Positions 12,401 through 23,238 of a stretch of DNA of 64,000 bases are shown here, in pieces (positions within the stretch are counted from its first letter, which is position 1; every line of letters begins with the position of its first letter). The stretch covers positions 331,001 to 395,000 of the forward strand of contig JAODUP010000839.1 of NCBI GenBank assembly GCA_025642065.1, in the 5' to 3' direction. The notes under the pieces are model-generated. The model was not told the DNA's origin. It made no database searches and worked only from the letters and a program-made list of their open reading frames with translations. The stretch is from Paralvinella palmiformis. Taxonomy: Eukaryota > Annelida > Polychaeta > Terebellida > Alvinellidae. The translations under genes and the position numbers were made by a program.

Positions 12401-13158
12401 GCAGCGCCATTTAACGTGGTCAGGCCACCCACGATGTAGTGAGCCGAGAAATTAATCCCTGAAAAAGTTTCGACCTCTTACGGGGTTCGAACCTGTGACC
12501 GTTGGCACCAAGTGCCGGATGCTTAACCGCTAGGCCACCGGAGCTCACTCTGAAAATATCGGTCTATGTGGTTTCTTTTATAGTTAGTGGTTGTCCGGAA
12601 CTGAAGGCTCCCGCGCATGCGTGGTACAAACGGGAGGGAAACAAAGCACTGATTGGATGCGAGTCCAGTGACGTTGAATGGCAGCTGACATGTAACGGAA
12701 ACACATGGTCTGGAGATATCGGTAATTGTACAGAAAAAGGCGAGTATCTGGAATTATTTAGAAATTAACAGTAACATTGTAAACCCAAATAGCTTCTTTT
12801 ACTGAGATTTGACATTATTCCATTTCCATATATGTACTGACCGTTATTAAGTTTCTCCATTATTAGATATGAATAAATATTTCTCACCTTTTGATAAATA
12901 TTAAGCTTTCTTTTAAATCTAAATTTAATGTTAATTCTTAAAATAGAAATAGGGAGACATAAGACATTCCCCTATTTTTCATTCACCTAAGTTAATGTAT
13001 CCAGTCCAACTAAAAATTACTCTTCATTGTTAATTGTTTGCTGTTTTAGCATATAACCCACGTTCTAACCTGTGAACTGTAAACATATATATTTTAGGTG
13101 ACGTAATAAATATTATCCGCGAGCATGATGTGAAGGGAAATACCAATTCAGGTAATTA

Positions 13159-13196
<38 letters not shown>

Positions 13197-13919
13197 TGTA
13201 TTTGATCTTCAAGAACTGGTTCATATTGTCATTAGTTTCAAAAACAAGAAGAAAATACACAAACGTGTGCATAAATATAGAGAAGTAGTCTGATGTTTTC
13301 CAAAATAAAGAGCATTTTCTTTTATTTATATTTACTCCAGTTATAATCATGACTGGCATTGCCTGTGGTGCTGTAGTACTATGTGTGGTTGCCATAGTGA
13401 TTGGAACTGTCTATATAAAAAAATACAGGTAGCGTTACCACATGATATTGCATATACAAACGCCTAATACCATTTCACAGACACACACACATACACACAC
13501 ATGGTGGCTTGGGTGAATTTGTCAAGTATGAAAGTTTAAGTTTATAGTTTAGGTCCAGACATGATAAAGTTGTAAAGGTTTATAGATTTGTGGAAGTAAT
13601 TGTTTTAATGGATTTCTAGATCTTATTCAATAACATTACATCCTTTTCTTCTAGATTACGCCAGGAAACCAAACATCTGACAAAAACGTACGCAAATTTG
13701 GAGAGGACATCACCGATGTACTGTATGCATACCAATGATCGTTTAGGAATGATTGACCCTGAACTGCTAACCATTGACAAAGCTCGGCGTGGATCACGTG
13801 ATATCTCACATGACCCAATGAATTCGTACCCTGGCCAGTGTATGTGTGCCACGTTACCACTTAATGGAAGCAACATCGAAGCGGGACAGAGCGTTTATAA
13901 TTCAATATCATCGACCTAA
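8958..13919 (+). CDS. SUEL-lectin / CUB-like / sushi type I membrane protein B, complete
   Basis: Seven exons, 431 codons before the stop: 8958-9033, 9708-9998, 10738-11103, 12584-12739, 13098-13151, 13341-13428, 13655-13919; phases agree at every junction. Residues 1-21 form a signal peptide (MASSFVVASAGALLFLAG). Residues 29-121 form a galactose/rhamnose-binding SUEL-type lectin domain with eight cysteines and the YGR motif; the canonical DPC motif is replaced by ESC. Residues 123-244 are CUB-like (GCG, SPW, PGQ, DF), 245-296 sushi/CCP-like (GCPEL), 297-314 a stem, about 316-339 a membrane helix with small residues, then a basic stop and an 88-residue tail ending GQSVYNSISST. SVYNSI fits both ITIM and YxxPhi patterns. 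The intron after the sushi exon starts with GC (AAG|GCGAGT at 12740), while gene A has GT there. Role unknown; cell-surface recognition is inferred from the domains. ATG context (ACAACAATGG) is good. Confidence 0.9.
9221..9283. repeat. (GT)n microsatellite in intron 1 of receptor gene B
   Basis: About 60 bp of pure GT between the signal-peptide exon and the lectin exon. Confidence 0.95.
9430..9469. repeat. (TA)n microsatellite in intron 1 of receptor gene B
   Basis: About 40 bp of TA, some 240 bp upstream of the lectin-exon acceptor. Confidence 0.9.
11470..11755 (-). mobile_element. SINE family 1 copy, head internally deleted
   Basis: Matches the copies at 12183, 17761, 35325 and 44492. On the minus strand it starts with the tRNA-like head (GTGAGCTCCGGTGGGCTAGCG) and runs to the CAGCCTGGG-type tail. 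About 57 bp covering the B box are missing between TTTCGACC and TAACCGCTAG, so it lacks an intact internal promoter. Lies in the CUB-to-sushi intron of receptor gene B. Confidence 0.85.
11765..12055 (-). mobile_element. second tRNA-derived SINE type
   Basis: On the minus strand the head reads like a tRNA: GGACTAGTGGGTAATAGCG (A-box-like) and GAGGTTCGAATCCCGGCC (B box). The rest differs from family 1 apart from a shared GGCTGTCGCTTATT word near 11800. Sits between two family 1 copies in the same intron. Confidence 0.65.
12183..12547 (-). mobile_element. SINE family 1, full copy with target-site duplication
   Basis: 365 bp flanked by the direct repeat CTCTGAAAATAT (12171-12182 and 12548-12559). 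The minus-strand head has A-box-like GGTGGCCTAGCGGTTAAG and B-box-like GGTTCGAACCC. Its 3' flank leaves only 36 bp between the insertion and the first base of the sushi exon of receptor gene B at 12584. Confidence 0.92.
13160..13199. repeat. (TC)n(TG)n microsatellite
   Basis: Starts a few bases after the donor of the stem exon of receptor gene B. Confidence 0.85.
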
Positions 13920-14114
13920 CATATACAGTAAAAGACCAATCTCGTCGCTCGGTCATATATCCAAGCTTTGACCAGAATTAAGGCTAAATAACCCACTCAG
14001 TCACTAATTTTCATATGGATATGTTCATTATCGTCTTTTTAATAATTACTATTATCAAAACTTACTTCTATTATTATTGTCATGTGTATTATTTTAATTT
14101 ATGAGTGCTTTTTA

Positions 14115-14120
14115 AATAAA
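14115..14120 (+). terminator. poly(A) signal candidate for receptor gene B
   Basis: AATAAA, 196 bp after the stop codon at 13917-13919, in AT-rich sequence; the first clear match downstream of the gene. Confidence 0.5.
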
Positions 14121-14124
14121 TATT

Positions 14125-16055
14125 TGATGTACAAAACGTCTCCATGCTGATAAAAGCTTTTCAGGGAGTATCAAGGTATTTGTCATGGATTTTCCATGTT
14201 TGGGGCTCATTCATTTTTCATATGTATTAATTACGTGAAATGTAATCCATGTTAGATTGTGTGTTCAACTGCGAATAACTGGATGTAAATATGATAGATA
14301 CAGAAATAATACTGCACGTTTAGCAAAGTATCCACACCAGCAGGAACCATTCAAAAACAATATATAATAACAGTCAGAAAAGGTTAGATGTAAAATTCAA
14401 CAAGAAATCTAAGCAATCAATATTATTTACCGATGAAGGCAACATTGAACGGGTGAGTTTTTAAATATATTTATAATTTGAAGAGACATCGGGCTTCTAT
14501 TCTCCACCGACAACGTGTTCCACAGCGAGGGAGGCTGTTACATTAAATGCACAATCGCCATATAACTTCGGCGGTGGCTCGGGTACCTACAATGGTATTT
14601 GACTGGATAACCTGAAACTCCAGAATAATGTTTAGTAGATGCTAGTGCGCACAGGTGTCATGTCATTGATGGTTTTATAGATCCTTGGTGAAATCTTGAC
14701 AACAACATAATGTATGTTTGAAGAATTGGGGTGATATGATTATATTTGCGTCAATTAGGCACTATGTGAGTATGACCTTTCTGAATTCGCTTAAGGCGAT
14801 TGATGTTATAATCATAATATATATAGGAGATGTAAAAAACATAGGCCACAGTAACACGTGCTTCTCGTGTCAAAAATCCTGTTAGAGTGGATTTTCTAAA
14901 TATGTTGGTTGATAGCTTTGCATAATGATATGACATCTTCAATATTAATATCATCTTGTAATTTTAGAATATTTTCAGTCATCCACGCCAAATATCAGTA
15001 ATGCCATCGTCTAACATCTCCAGGGAATTGAAAACGAACCAAGGAACCACCAATCTTGTTGGCCTTCTTCATCCTCTGGAGTGCATCTTCGTCTACAATG
15101 TAGCTGAATGTACTACGACAGAGATCAACCAGCTGATCAATATCATGCGGTGGATCCAATACCAGAACATATACCATGAGTTGGCAAGATATGCTTTAGT
15201 ATAGGTTGACCTGTATTTGCCGCCTGAAATCACTTTGGTCGAGATCGATTATTTTCTAAACAAACAATAGTATTAACAAAAAAACAATCAAAGAGCAAGA
15301 AAGAAATAGATACACCTTTAATCAAGTTGTCATCTTCATGGACTATATAACGGTGTCAGTTTATCTGTCCTAATATATGATTACTGAGACGGGTCCATCT
15401 CTGCACCTCTCTGGCAATCCCAGTGTATCCTAAGGTACCCAATATTATTAGATGACCACTGATGATAGCGGCCAATGGAAAGACAGCTATGGCTACCTTG
15501 GTCCCAACAATTTCCTATAATATACTACGTATCTTTCGCTCAGTGTATATGTACACATATCAATGTATGGAAATTGTTGAAATATCTATCTATCTATCTA
15601 TCTAGGGTGAGAGATAATAACATCCAAATTATTCTGTATTGGAAACTCCAGCTGGTATATATCAGCCTTTTCGGTAGGGAATGGAGTAGACGACACCTTA
15701 CAAAAAGTAGGCAGCACCTCATCTGTGGTGACCTGTAAAAACACCCCAACACCATTGTTGCGGCATTGCAGGAGGGAGGTATAGATGCCGGAAAGGGGTG
15801 TGTTGGTGAAGAGGGCTGACTGTGGGATAGTGTTAGTCACACTAACACAGTAGTGTCCCTTCTCCATTGGAAGGGTGTGGGGCTTTCCCCTGAAAAGGTT
15901 GTGGGAAATGGAGTAATTGATGCATTTCGCCCGATAAAATAGGCAATGAGGGATTGTAAAATAGACGACATATAGCGTCGGATGTCGGCTGTTATTGAAA
16001 AAGATGATCTATATACCAACATTACACCCCTCCCCCGCCCAATACAGAAGTCAGT
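14125..16055. other. intergenic, with minus-strand coding-like patches
   Basis: No complete gene is seen. On the minus strand, 15177-14995 (60 codons, containing DIDQLVDLCRSTFSYIVDED) resembles the segment that follows the endonuclease in some LINEs, though weakly. A second patch, about 15960-15598, is treated separately. Confidence 0.35.
15598..15960 (-). pseudogene. unidentified minus-strand coding-like segment
   Basis: An open minus-strand frame of about 120 codons runs from near 15960 down to 15598 and has ordinary protein composition, with no simple repeats (for example TNTPLSGIYTSLLQCRNNG and FPTEKADIYQLEFPIQNN). It ends beside a (TCTA)n tract. No start with good context and no clear splice partner were found. 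It lies between two LINE-like patches on the same strand, so it could be part of a mosaic element. Confidence 0.3.
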
Positions 16056-16059
16056 TGAT

Positions 16060-16300
16060 AATTTTCAAAAAACCTAAGCTGAAAGTGAAAACGGGTTTCA
16101 TACTACAAGCAGTCAGAGCTGCATGATGGAATGAATATCCAATTGGATTCACATCACATCAACTACAATTTCCTGATCTGACACATTTCCAGTTAGCGAC
16201 GTTTCCGTAACAACAATAACATCAAGATCCACATCTCTTACAGCATTAGCTACCTCGTCACACTTAATAGATGTCGACCCCCAATTTGTAAAACTTTATT
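16060..16300 (-). mobile_element. LINE endonuclease-domain fragment
   Basis: The minus strand gives DLDVIVVTETSLTGNVSDQE, the start of an apurinic-type endonuclease domain, and after a frameshift PIGYSFHHAALTA, which continues the same domain. This is the conserved ITETWLTG...GYSFHHAAR region of CR1/L2/Jockey-type elements. Stops follow, so the piece is dead. Confidence 0.8.
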
Positions 16301-16443
16301 CTGGGTTCAAATCTGACTCATACCTGCATTTCTATGACCAGTGTTGAGGCGAAACCAACTATCCAATCTGCTATTTTAAGGCACCTATAAACAGCCTTTA
16401 CACCACAGGGTCGTAAGAGAAGTAGTTGATCTATAATATACCT

Positions 16444-16445
<2 letters not shown>

Positions 16446-16486
<41 letters not shown>
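16446..16486. repeat. (TA)n microsatellite
   Basis: About 40 bp AT alternation, intergenic. Confidence 0.9.
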
Positions 16487-16487
<1 letters not shown>

Positions 16488-17760
16488 CTAAATGGATCGA
16501 ACATGAGACCAACTACAACTGAGCCATGTAGAGAGGGGATATTTTGAGAATATACATAAGCGTCGATAAATAAGGTCAAGAAACGCCATTTTCTATATTG
16601 TTTAAAAACAATTAGCATGCGCAGAGCGGTTATTTCTAAGTTACATTCAAACTTTGATGAAGTACAATTAACAATCATTGTTCTCGTATGTTTATATTGG
16701 TTAAGACAACAACTTTTTATATAACTAATTTGTCAGTTACTGAGTTCGTTCCTCTGATGACAATCGGTTGCATAACCTAAACGTCATTTAATGGTTAACG
16801 AATGAACATCAATCAATTTGTCAATATCGGCTTTGCGGTGATTTAAATCAGAGTATCTGCTTGATTAAAGGTTTATGGTTTGGTTTGATTTCAGTTCACT
16901 TAGAAATCGTGACATCTAGTTAATCTAAACTAATCTTTAATCGAATAAACGACCTACAAACGAGTTCTGATTAACGTGTGAGTTTCAAGATCCCCCCACC
17001 CAGCTCAGTGATTGGTCGATTGATGAATATTTAATGGATGATCAATCGGTAGCCTTGAATATTATCACTAAAATATCAATGGTAACATTACTAATTGTAG
17101 GTCAATCTTACTTAGGTTGAACTCTTTGTAGGCCATTAAATTGTCTATACGTATTAGTATCGTCACGAGTACTCGCTCATAGCCAAAGTTGATGGATTAA
17201 CAATCTAAATCAGTACCAGGGACCAAGCTTCCATTCTATGGTATTCACTGTTGTGATTTCCCTTTATTTTATAAATATACATCTATAATTCATCTATTGA
17301 TTGCTTTAATATATCACGGTATTCTGTTTTATAGAGTGAATTAATGTTTTTGATTTATTTTGGAAAGTTTCATCAATCATCTGATATAACTTTTTATGTT
17401 TATAAATATATAATGCTCACATTGCTTGGTGCATCATTTATAAGATACTTAGGTTTTATTCAATAATATGTCAGTCAATCCACAAAAACACATTTCCCTG
17501 TGTTTTTCATTCATTTTAAAGGACATATCTCATTAGTGAAGTTTAAGCTGATATTAATTTAATTTGATTGGCAGGTCTTATCTAAAAGACAGTGATAACG
17601 GAGCGCCTAAAAGGTATTATACGTCCTTTTCAAAATAATACATCCTAGCGCTGAAGGAAAAGTTGGATTTTAGCTGTTTAGGTAGGGTAGCTGTATTAAA
17701 CACCTTATTTCTACCAATTCCTGTGTATAATATAACTGACATTTAACAGCCAACATCGAG

Positions 17761-18130
17761 AAAGTGATCTCCGGTGGCCTAGCGGTTAAGCAGTCGGCAC
17801 TTGGTGCCAACGGTCGCAGGTTCGAACCCCGTAAGAGGTCGAAACTTTTCCAGGGATTAATTTCTCGGCTCACTACATCGTGGGTGGCTGACCACGTTAA
17901 ATGGCGCTGCCGTCTCCACTGAATTATTTAAAATAAAGGGGGACGTTAAAAACCCCTGAGGACGTAAAACACTCTGGCAGTGACCACCCTCAGGGTATTT
18001 CGGCTCCATCTTTCCGTACTGCTCCCCTGTGAGTGGTGGGGGAGGAGGTTTCTCAACCACTCCAACATAGAGGCTGTGCTGATTAAGCGACAGCCTGGGG
18101 ATTCTCCCCGAACAACAAAACCAAACCAAC
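17761..18130 (+). mobile_element. SINE family 1, full copy with 14-bp target-site duplication
   Basis: 370 bp flanked by CAGCCAACATCGAG at 17747-17760 and 18131-18144. Head: CTCCGGTGGCCTAGCGGTTAAG (A box) and AGGTTCGAACCCCG (B box). A long body follows and the 3' end is ACAACAAAACC-rich. The best preserved copy in the window and a good reference for the family. Confidence 0.95.
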
Positions 18131-18144
18131 CAGCCAACATCGAG

Positions 18145-19540
18145 GACTACAATCATCGATAACTTCCATCGCATTGTGTCTCGGTAGTTAAAATTGCACT
18201 AATCCCTTGAACCTCCAACAATGCCGAGGTGAGCGATCTCGATTTACTTTGACGCTAAAATACTAGCGATATATGCATAAGTGATTTTGTTCGATAAAAT
18301 TGCTATTGACAAGAACCAAATATTGATGTTGTTTGTGATGCATTATGAAGATGCATGCAAAGGTTCGATTTTTACTTGTTATCTCAAACACGCATACACA
18401 GTTACTACCGAGTTCTATACTTCTTGTTATTCATATATTATTGTGAGCATGCAGATCACTTATTTATCATAAATTCATTATGATTATGCTTGCAATCTAA
18501 TGCATTTCTAAAATATTTGGAAATGACACACGTGCACTTCAAATAGATTGTCTACACTCGTCTAACAAAAATAAGTGATGGTAGAAGAAATAAACATACC
18601 TAGTGTCTTCTCAAAACATTTATAATTACCTTAAGTAGCTGGTTATTGTAACGTCTTCAAATCCGATTTTCGTAACTTGTGTATGTGTAAATGCGAAATA
18701 AACGATAAACGGGTAGGAAGAACAAGGTATGCCTTGCTTGTAATATCAGAAATTATCGATTTATTGAGGCGTATTCCTTTACTGGGATGGGGGGGGGTTT
18801 ACTCCAAGAACCTGGTGACTCGCATGCTTGACTAGAAAATCCCGGAGATGCGGTCTTTTTTCAGCGTGGATAGCTGAAAACGCGGACAGCAATGAGGGAA
18901 GTAAATTGGTAAATAATCCGCGCGATGGATCCTATTTTGAAGTGTTCAACACTGAAAACCAATGAATGGTATTGTAATGCTTTCAGTAATATCTGCATAT
19001 ACTCTTCTATCAGCACCATAATAAATTATTAACTTTTAGATAGGGGCGTTATTCGATGGAAAATACTTTCAACATACGTATGCGTGATATAGTGATACAA
19101 AATAATAATGAATTACTACAGAGAAAAGTGAGGTTCAAATTGGTAAAACAATCTTTGATAGGGGAACATTTCAGACATATAAATCCGTGACGTGCGTGTG
19201 TGTGGGGTGGATTTTAGATTATGTTTTGAGCATGTGTCACCAACTACCTGGGATACCCCAGCATCATAATGTTAATGATATTCAAATGCAAGCACAATCA
19301 TGACGTTCATAAAATGAATATAAGACACAGCATGATGGAATGGTAATTGCACAAAAAGAATGAATATATTAATGAATATTAGTTAATACTAACCGTTATT
19401 AAATGATGTATAATTGCGAATAAAACATTACGGCTTAGGTGTAAGTGTTAATCAGCTGAATGCTTAATACTCCGTTTTATAATGTAGTGCTATACATAAA
19501 TATATTTTAAATTGAGACTAGATATATAATCAATAAAAGT
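18145..19540. other. intergenic, no gene seen
   Basis: AT-rich, with a G run near 18788 and no convincing exon on either strand. Confidence 0.4.
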
Positions 19541-19548
19541 CAGCTGTT

Positions 19549-19555
19549 TATATAG
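19549..19555 (+). promoter_or_regulatory. TATA box candidate
   Basis: TATATAG preceded by GTT. It lies 240 bp upstream of an ATG that opens a signal-peptide-like exon at 19789. Confidence 0.35.
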
Positions 19556-19788
19556 AATTAGCAGTGCCTCATACTCCAACCTCATCCTCAAGCCACACGC
19601 CCTCTTCCCTATATTCTCCTCCGTGGATAAAGTGAGATAGTATGAGCACTACAGCTGTCCTATTACCCTGGATCGATATCCTAAAATCTCCTAACAAAAA
19701 ATGTTTTTCTTCTTCTGGCAGTATCATCTGCCTCCTCCGTATCAACGACTTAATTAGTAGTTCTGATCTCAAGAAAAAAACCTCTAAA

Positions 19789-19888
19789 ATGAATACCAGA
19801 ATTATTTTTCGTCTTTCATTTTTTGTCTTCATTATTGCTCTAATGATTAAAACAACAATGGGAAAATCTTTAATTATATACCAGGATA
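19789..19888 (+). CDS. candidate first exon of a secreted or membrane protein
   Basis: ATG in AAAATGA context opens 33 codons plus one base: a basic start (MNTR), a long hydrophobic run (FRLSFFVFIIALMI) and a polar end, then a strong donor (ATA|GTAAGT at 19889). A signal-peptide exon ending in phase 1 is the same design as the first exon of receptor gene B. No matching downstream exon was found in this window, and the sequence beyond overlaps the 3' region of DCTN2 on the other strand. The product is unknown, and it may be chance. Confidence 0.35.
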
Positions 19889-20660
19889 GTAAGTTCAGCG
19901 TAAATAATTTTTATGAACATCGATAATAAAATATAATGCCCATAACAGTTCATTTTATACAGAAAGAACAATTAGGCTTGATTAAAATCAAATGATCAAG
20001 AATTCAAATCAGAAACACATTAGTATATCTTGCACTCAATCACTTTCTTCTTGGATGACAACAATAGAAATATAGTTATAATCATAAAGTTTTGCTTAAT
20101 TTTTATAATCGTAAAAACGATTAATACGATGAACAAACATGTACAATTTCTGATCTGAGTGGTAGGAATTTTGTCAACGAATTGTTCATTTCACGAACCT
20201 TTTTGAACTGAAAATGCTCGAATATTCTCGACCCAGTGGTTCACAAAGACAACAACAACAACCGATGGATAGATCCTCGAAGCAGGTACAAGTATATAGA
20301 TTCTAAGCATTAAGAAGGTGAGAGTAGAGCACTTTCCATGGAGCTGGATTTTGAAGTGCAAGCTCCTTGTTTTTATTTCAGTTGTGACACACACACACAT
20401 ATATATATATATTTACTACAGACAAATTTGTAATACATTGTTTCATTCACATGTTATACATAATTAAGAAATGGGTTGCCAAGAACACAAATGTTTTCCT
20501 GTATTACTTTATTTAGGTTGGTCTGAGAAAGGATGATGCTAACTGAGGATGATGATGCGGTGAAGTTCGGAAAAAAATCATCCTCAACGCAGTCAATCGG
20601 ACAAGAACAGTTTTTTTAGATAATCAATACACAAAGAACATAAACACGGTTCAAGACCAT

Positions 20661-20666
20661 TTTATT
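20661..20666 (-). terminator. poly(A) signal candidate for DCTN2
   Basis: Minus-strand AATAAA, about 2.57 kb past the DCTN2 stop. If used, the 3' UTR is long. Another minus-strand AATAAA lies at 20508-20513. The intervening sequence carries no exon. Confidence 0.35.
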
Positions 20667-23238
20667 ATGTTGCCAAGCGATCATAAAACGACAATACAAC
20701 ATAATCCACTCTCACAATGCATATGGTTTCTGGTATAGTTTATGGTATATCTGTTGCTTAGGTATACGTATGTTATATACATGTATTCACATATAAAGGC
20801 ACATACATAAACATCACAAATCAAACAGAGAATGGTAATAGATGGAAGAGGAATGAACAGATCCGGGGATTAAATACAGTATTATTTTAATTAATTGGGG
20901 AAAAGATTTTGTTGTACATCTGGTTACATAGAATAATGAATCCTTGTTAACTTAACATCTGGCAATGATTTGATGACTAGATAGTTAGAAAACAACAAAA
21001 TATTCAAATCACCAACATGTGTGTGTGCGTCTGTGTGAACTAATGGATACAGATGTTGAAATGGGTATTTTCACAAAAACACACACACGCATTGCTTACT
21101 GACCTACTGCCTAACAATATGCCAACATTGCTAATAGCGAGATTACTGTACAATACCCATTGTAAACATAGAGTCTGCCCAAACCATCATACATATCAAG
21201 ATACAATTTTCCTTTCACAGAACATATAATTTCAACATAATTTATAGCTCAAACAGTTCATCGATACATTTCACAGACTATATTCATTGTTTTAAATTCC
21301 ACCAACTTCTGTGGAGGCTGTTTTGTTTAGTTCAATATTTAAAAAAATCGTATTTCCATATTTATTTTGCCAATGAAGTGATGCACATATGTTTGACTGT
21401 CAACTTCCATACATAGAAGAGGAATTCTTTTAGAATCTTTACTGCCAGTAACTCAGCAGCCGATAACACTAGTCATTCACTTTACTGGCAGAAAATTAAT
21501 TCAATTTTAAATGACTGATAAGTACGCATGGAAATAAGAATGGCAAATATCATATGGCTTAATACGCTGAAAATTAAATATGTAAACTTTTACAAAACGA
21601 CTTATTTAACACCATTACCTGCTCTTATTCAATTCATACAAACTATCTTACATAAATTAAAACATCGCCACCAGCTGTGTATTGAGCTAAAAAAGCAACA
21701 CCTTTCCCATAAACCCAAATCAATCTGTTTTCAAAATCGAAATTAGCATAATAAAGGCAAAGGACCCGGTGAAAATGTCCTACATATTTAAATATTAACT
21801 TTAACAGGAAAAAACCAATAAAATTTATAACAAATTCAAAACAAACAATTGTAAATTTATGGTTCACATACGATTATTCATTTCTGACACTTTACATTGT
21901 TAAGAGGTAAACTCCGTACAACAGGTTCAGTGTTTAGAACTGACCTGCTGCAGTATTAGGCATGCTGAAAATGGGAGTACGAAAAATGGCCTCGCTCGGC
22001 TGATGTGTCATCAGACCTTCCCCATTCACAAACTTGTCCATTCTATTAATACCCTTCTATCACTTATCTATCAGTTGATGATGACTTGTTATTTAGTGAT
22101 GTACTCCCAGCTGGTACTCTGCTATCACATGGCTAGATTATGATACATTCAGAGAAATGATTAACACAAAGCTGTACCAAAAAAGGCACACACGCACACA
22201 CACTCATTTAAAACAAATTAATTAAAACTACAAGCAATAACCCTAACAGAACAATCTATGAATAATGAACCCATAACACAATTCATAAACTAGCCATTAT
22301 ATTATTTTGCCCTAAACATCAATTACAAAAAATGTTCCGACAGCACATCATAATAAATGCACAGTTGCTTACAGTACATGCAACGTTGCTGCTGAGCTCC
22401 CAAAAATATTATTTTAAGACTTTTCTCTTTTCACTTGTATCACATCCTTGGCTCAGAATAATCACTTAAAAGAGAATACCATCTCATGTGTGTGTGTCTG
22501 TACAAATGAAATAACATAAGAATTCTCTGACTGGATAACTAGACCAAACAAATAACTTTATGTTTAGCTGATTAATTAATATATAAATAGCATCTTATAA
22601 TTATTATTTTCAGAGTTTCTTCAAATGTTTCCAAAAGGGCCAATTGTTACTGTACAAATTAATAGTTCTATTGCTCATAATAAAACTATAAAAAAATCAC
22701 TGACCATTATCTTTATTGAACATGCACGAAAAAAGAATCATTCTGACAAATGAAGTTCAACACATTACCACACCTTTCTATAAATATCCAAAACTGCCTC
22801 CTGTTTATTAAACATATGTGTTTGTAAACTAATGCAAAAAGCACAAATATCTGTATGTGAGTGTGTTTTTTATTATTTATTTATCTAAATTAATTAATTA
22901 TTTATTAAGGGGAATATCCTTGATATAAGCATTGTGTTTTTGTCATTCTCTTTTTCCAACATTGTACTAGTTTATGCTTACGAGCTACATAATGTTGAAC
23001 AGATACATAAAATAAATAAATAAGCAAGTGTATCACATGGTACCTAACTTTTCAAAGATAAATTCATATTTTTCCTTTTTCAATAATGCAATGATTCCGT
23101 TGGCTGAAACATTTCTCAGAGCTAAGGTGTGATTCACATTACTGATACACCATCATTTAACCGAATTCATATTTGAAGCGGATGTGGCATTTGGAAAGAA
23201 TGCGAATTAACATGGTAAAAGGTTAACAAATAATGGCC
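20667..23238 (-). other. probable DCTN2 3' UTR and flank
   Basis: AT-rich with no open frame of interest on either strand, directly after the DCTN2 stop at 23239-23241. It may be untranslated transcript, but nothing in the sequence fixes the end. Confidence 0.35.

Noticed and set aside
17769..17830. tRNA gene-like A and B boxes
   Set aside because: The segment is the head of a SINE with target-site duplications; the stems of a functional tRNA are not formed and the copies are dispersed.
17857..18174. 105-codon minus-strand frame and similar frames at 12040, 11471 and 35324
   Set aside because: They share the same peptide because they are all SINE family 1 sequence, not related genes.
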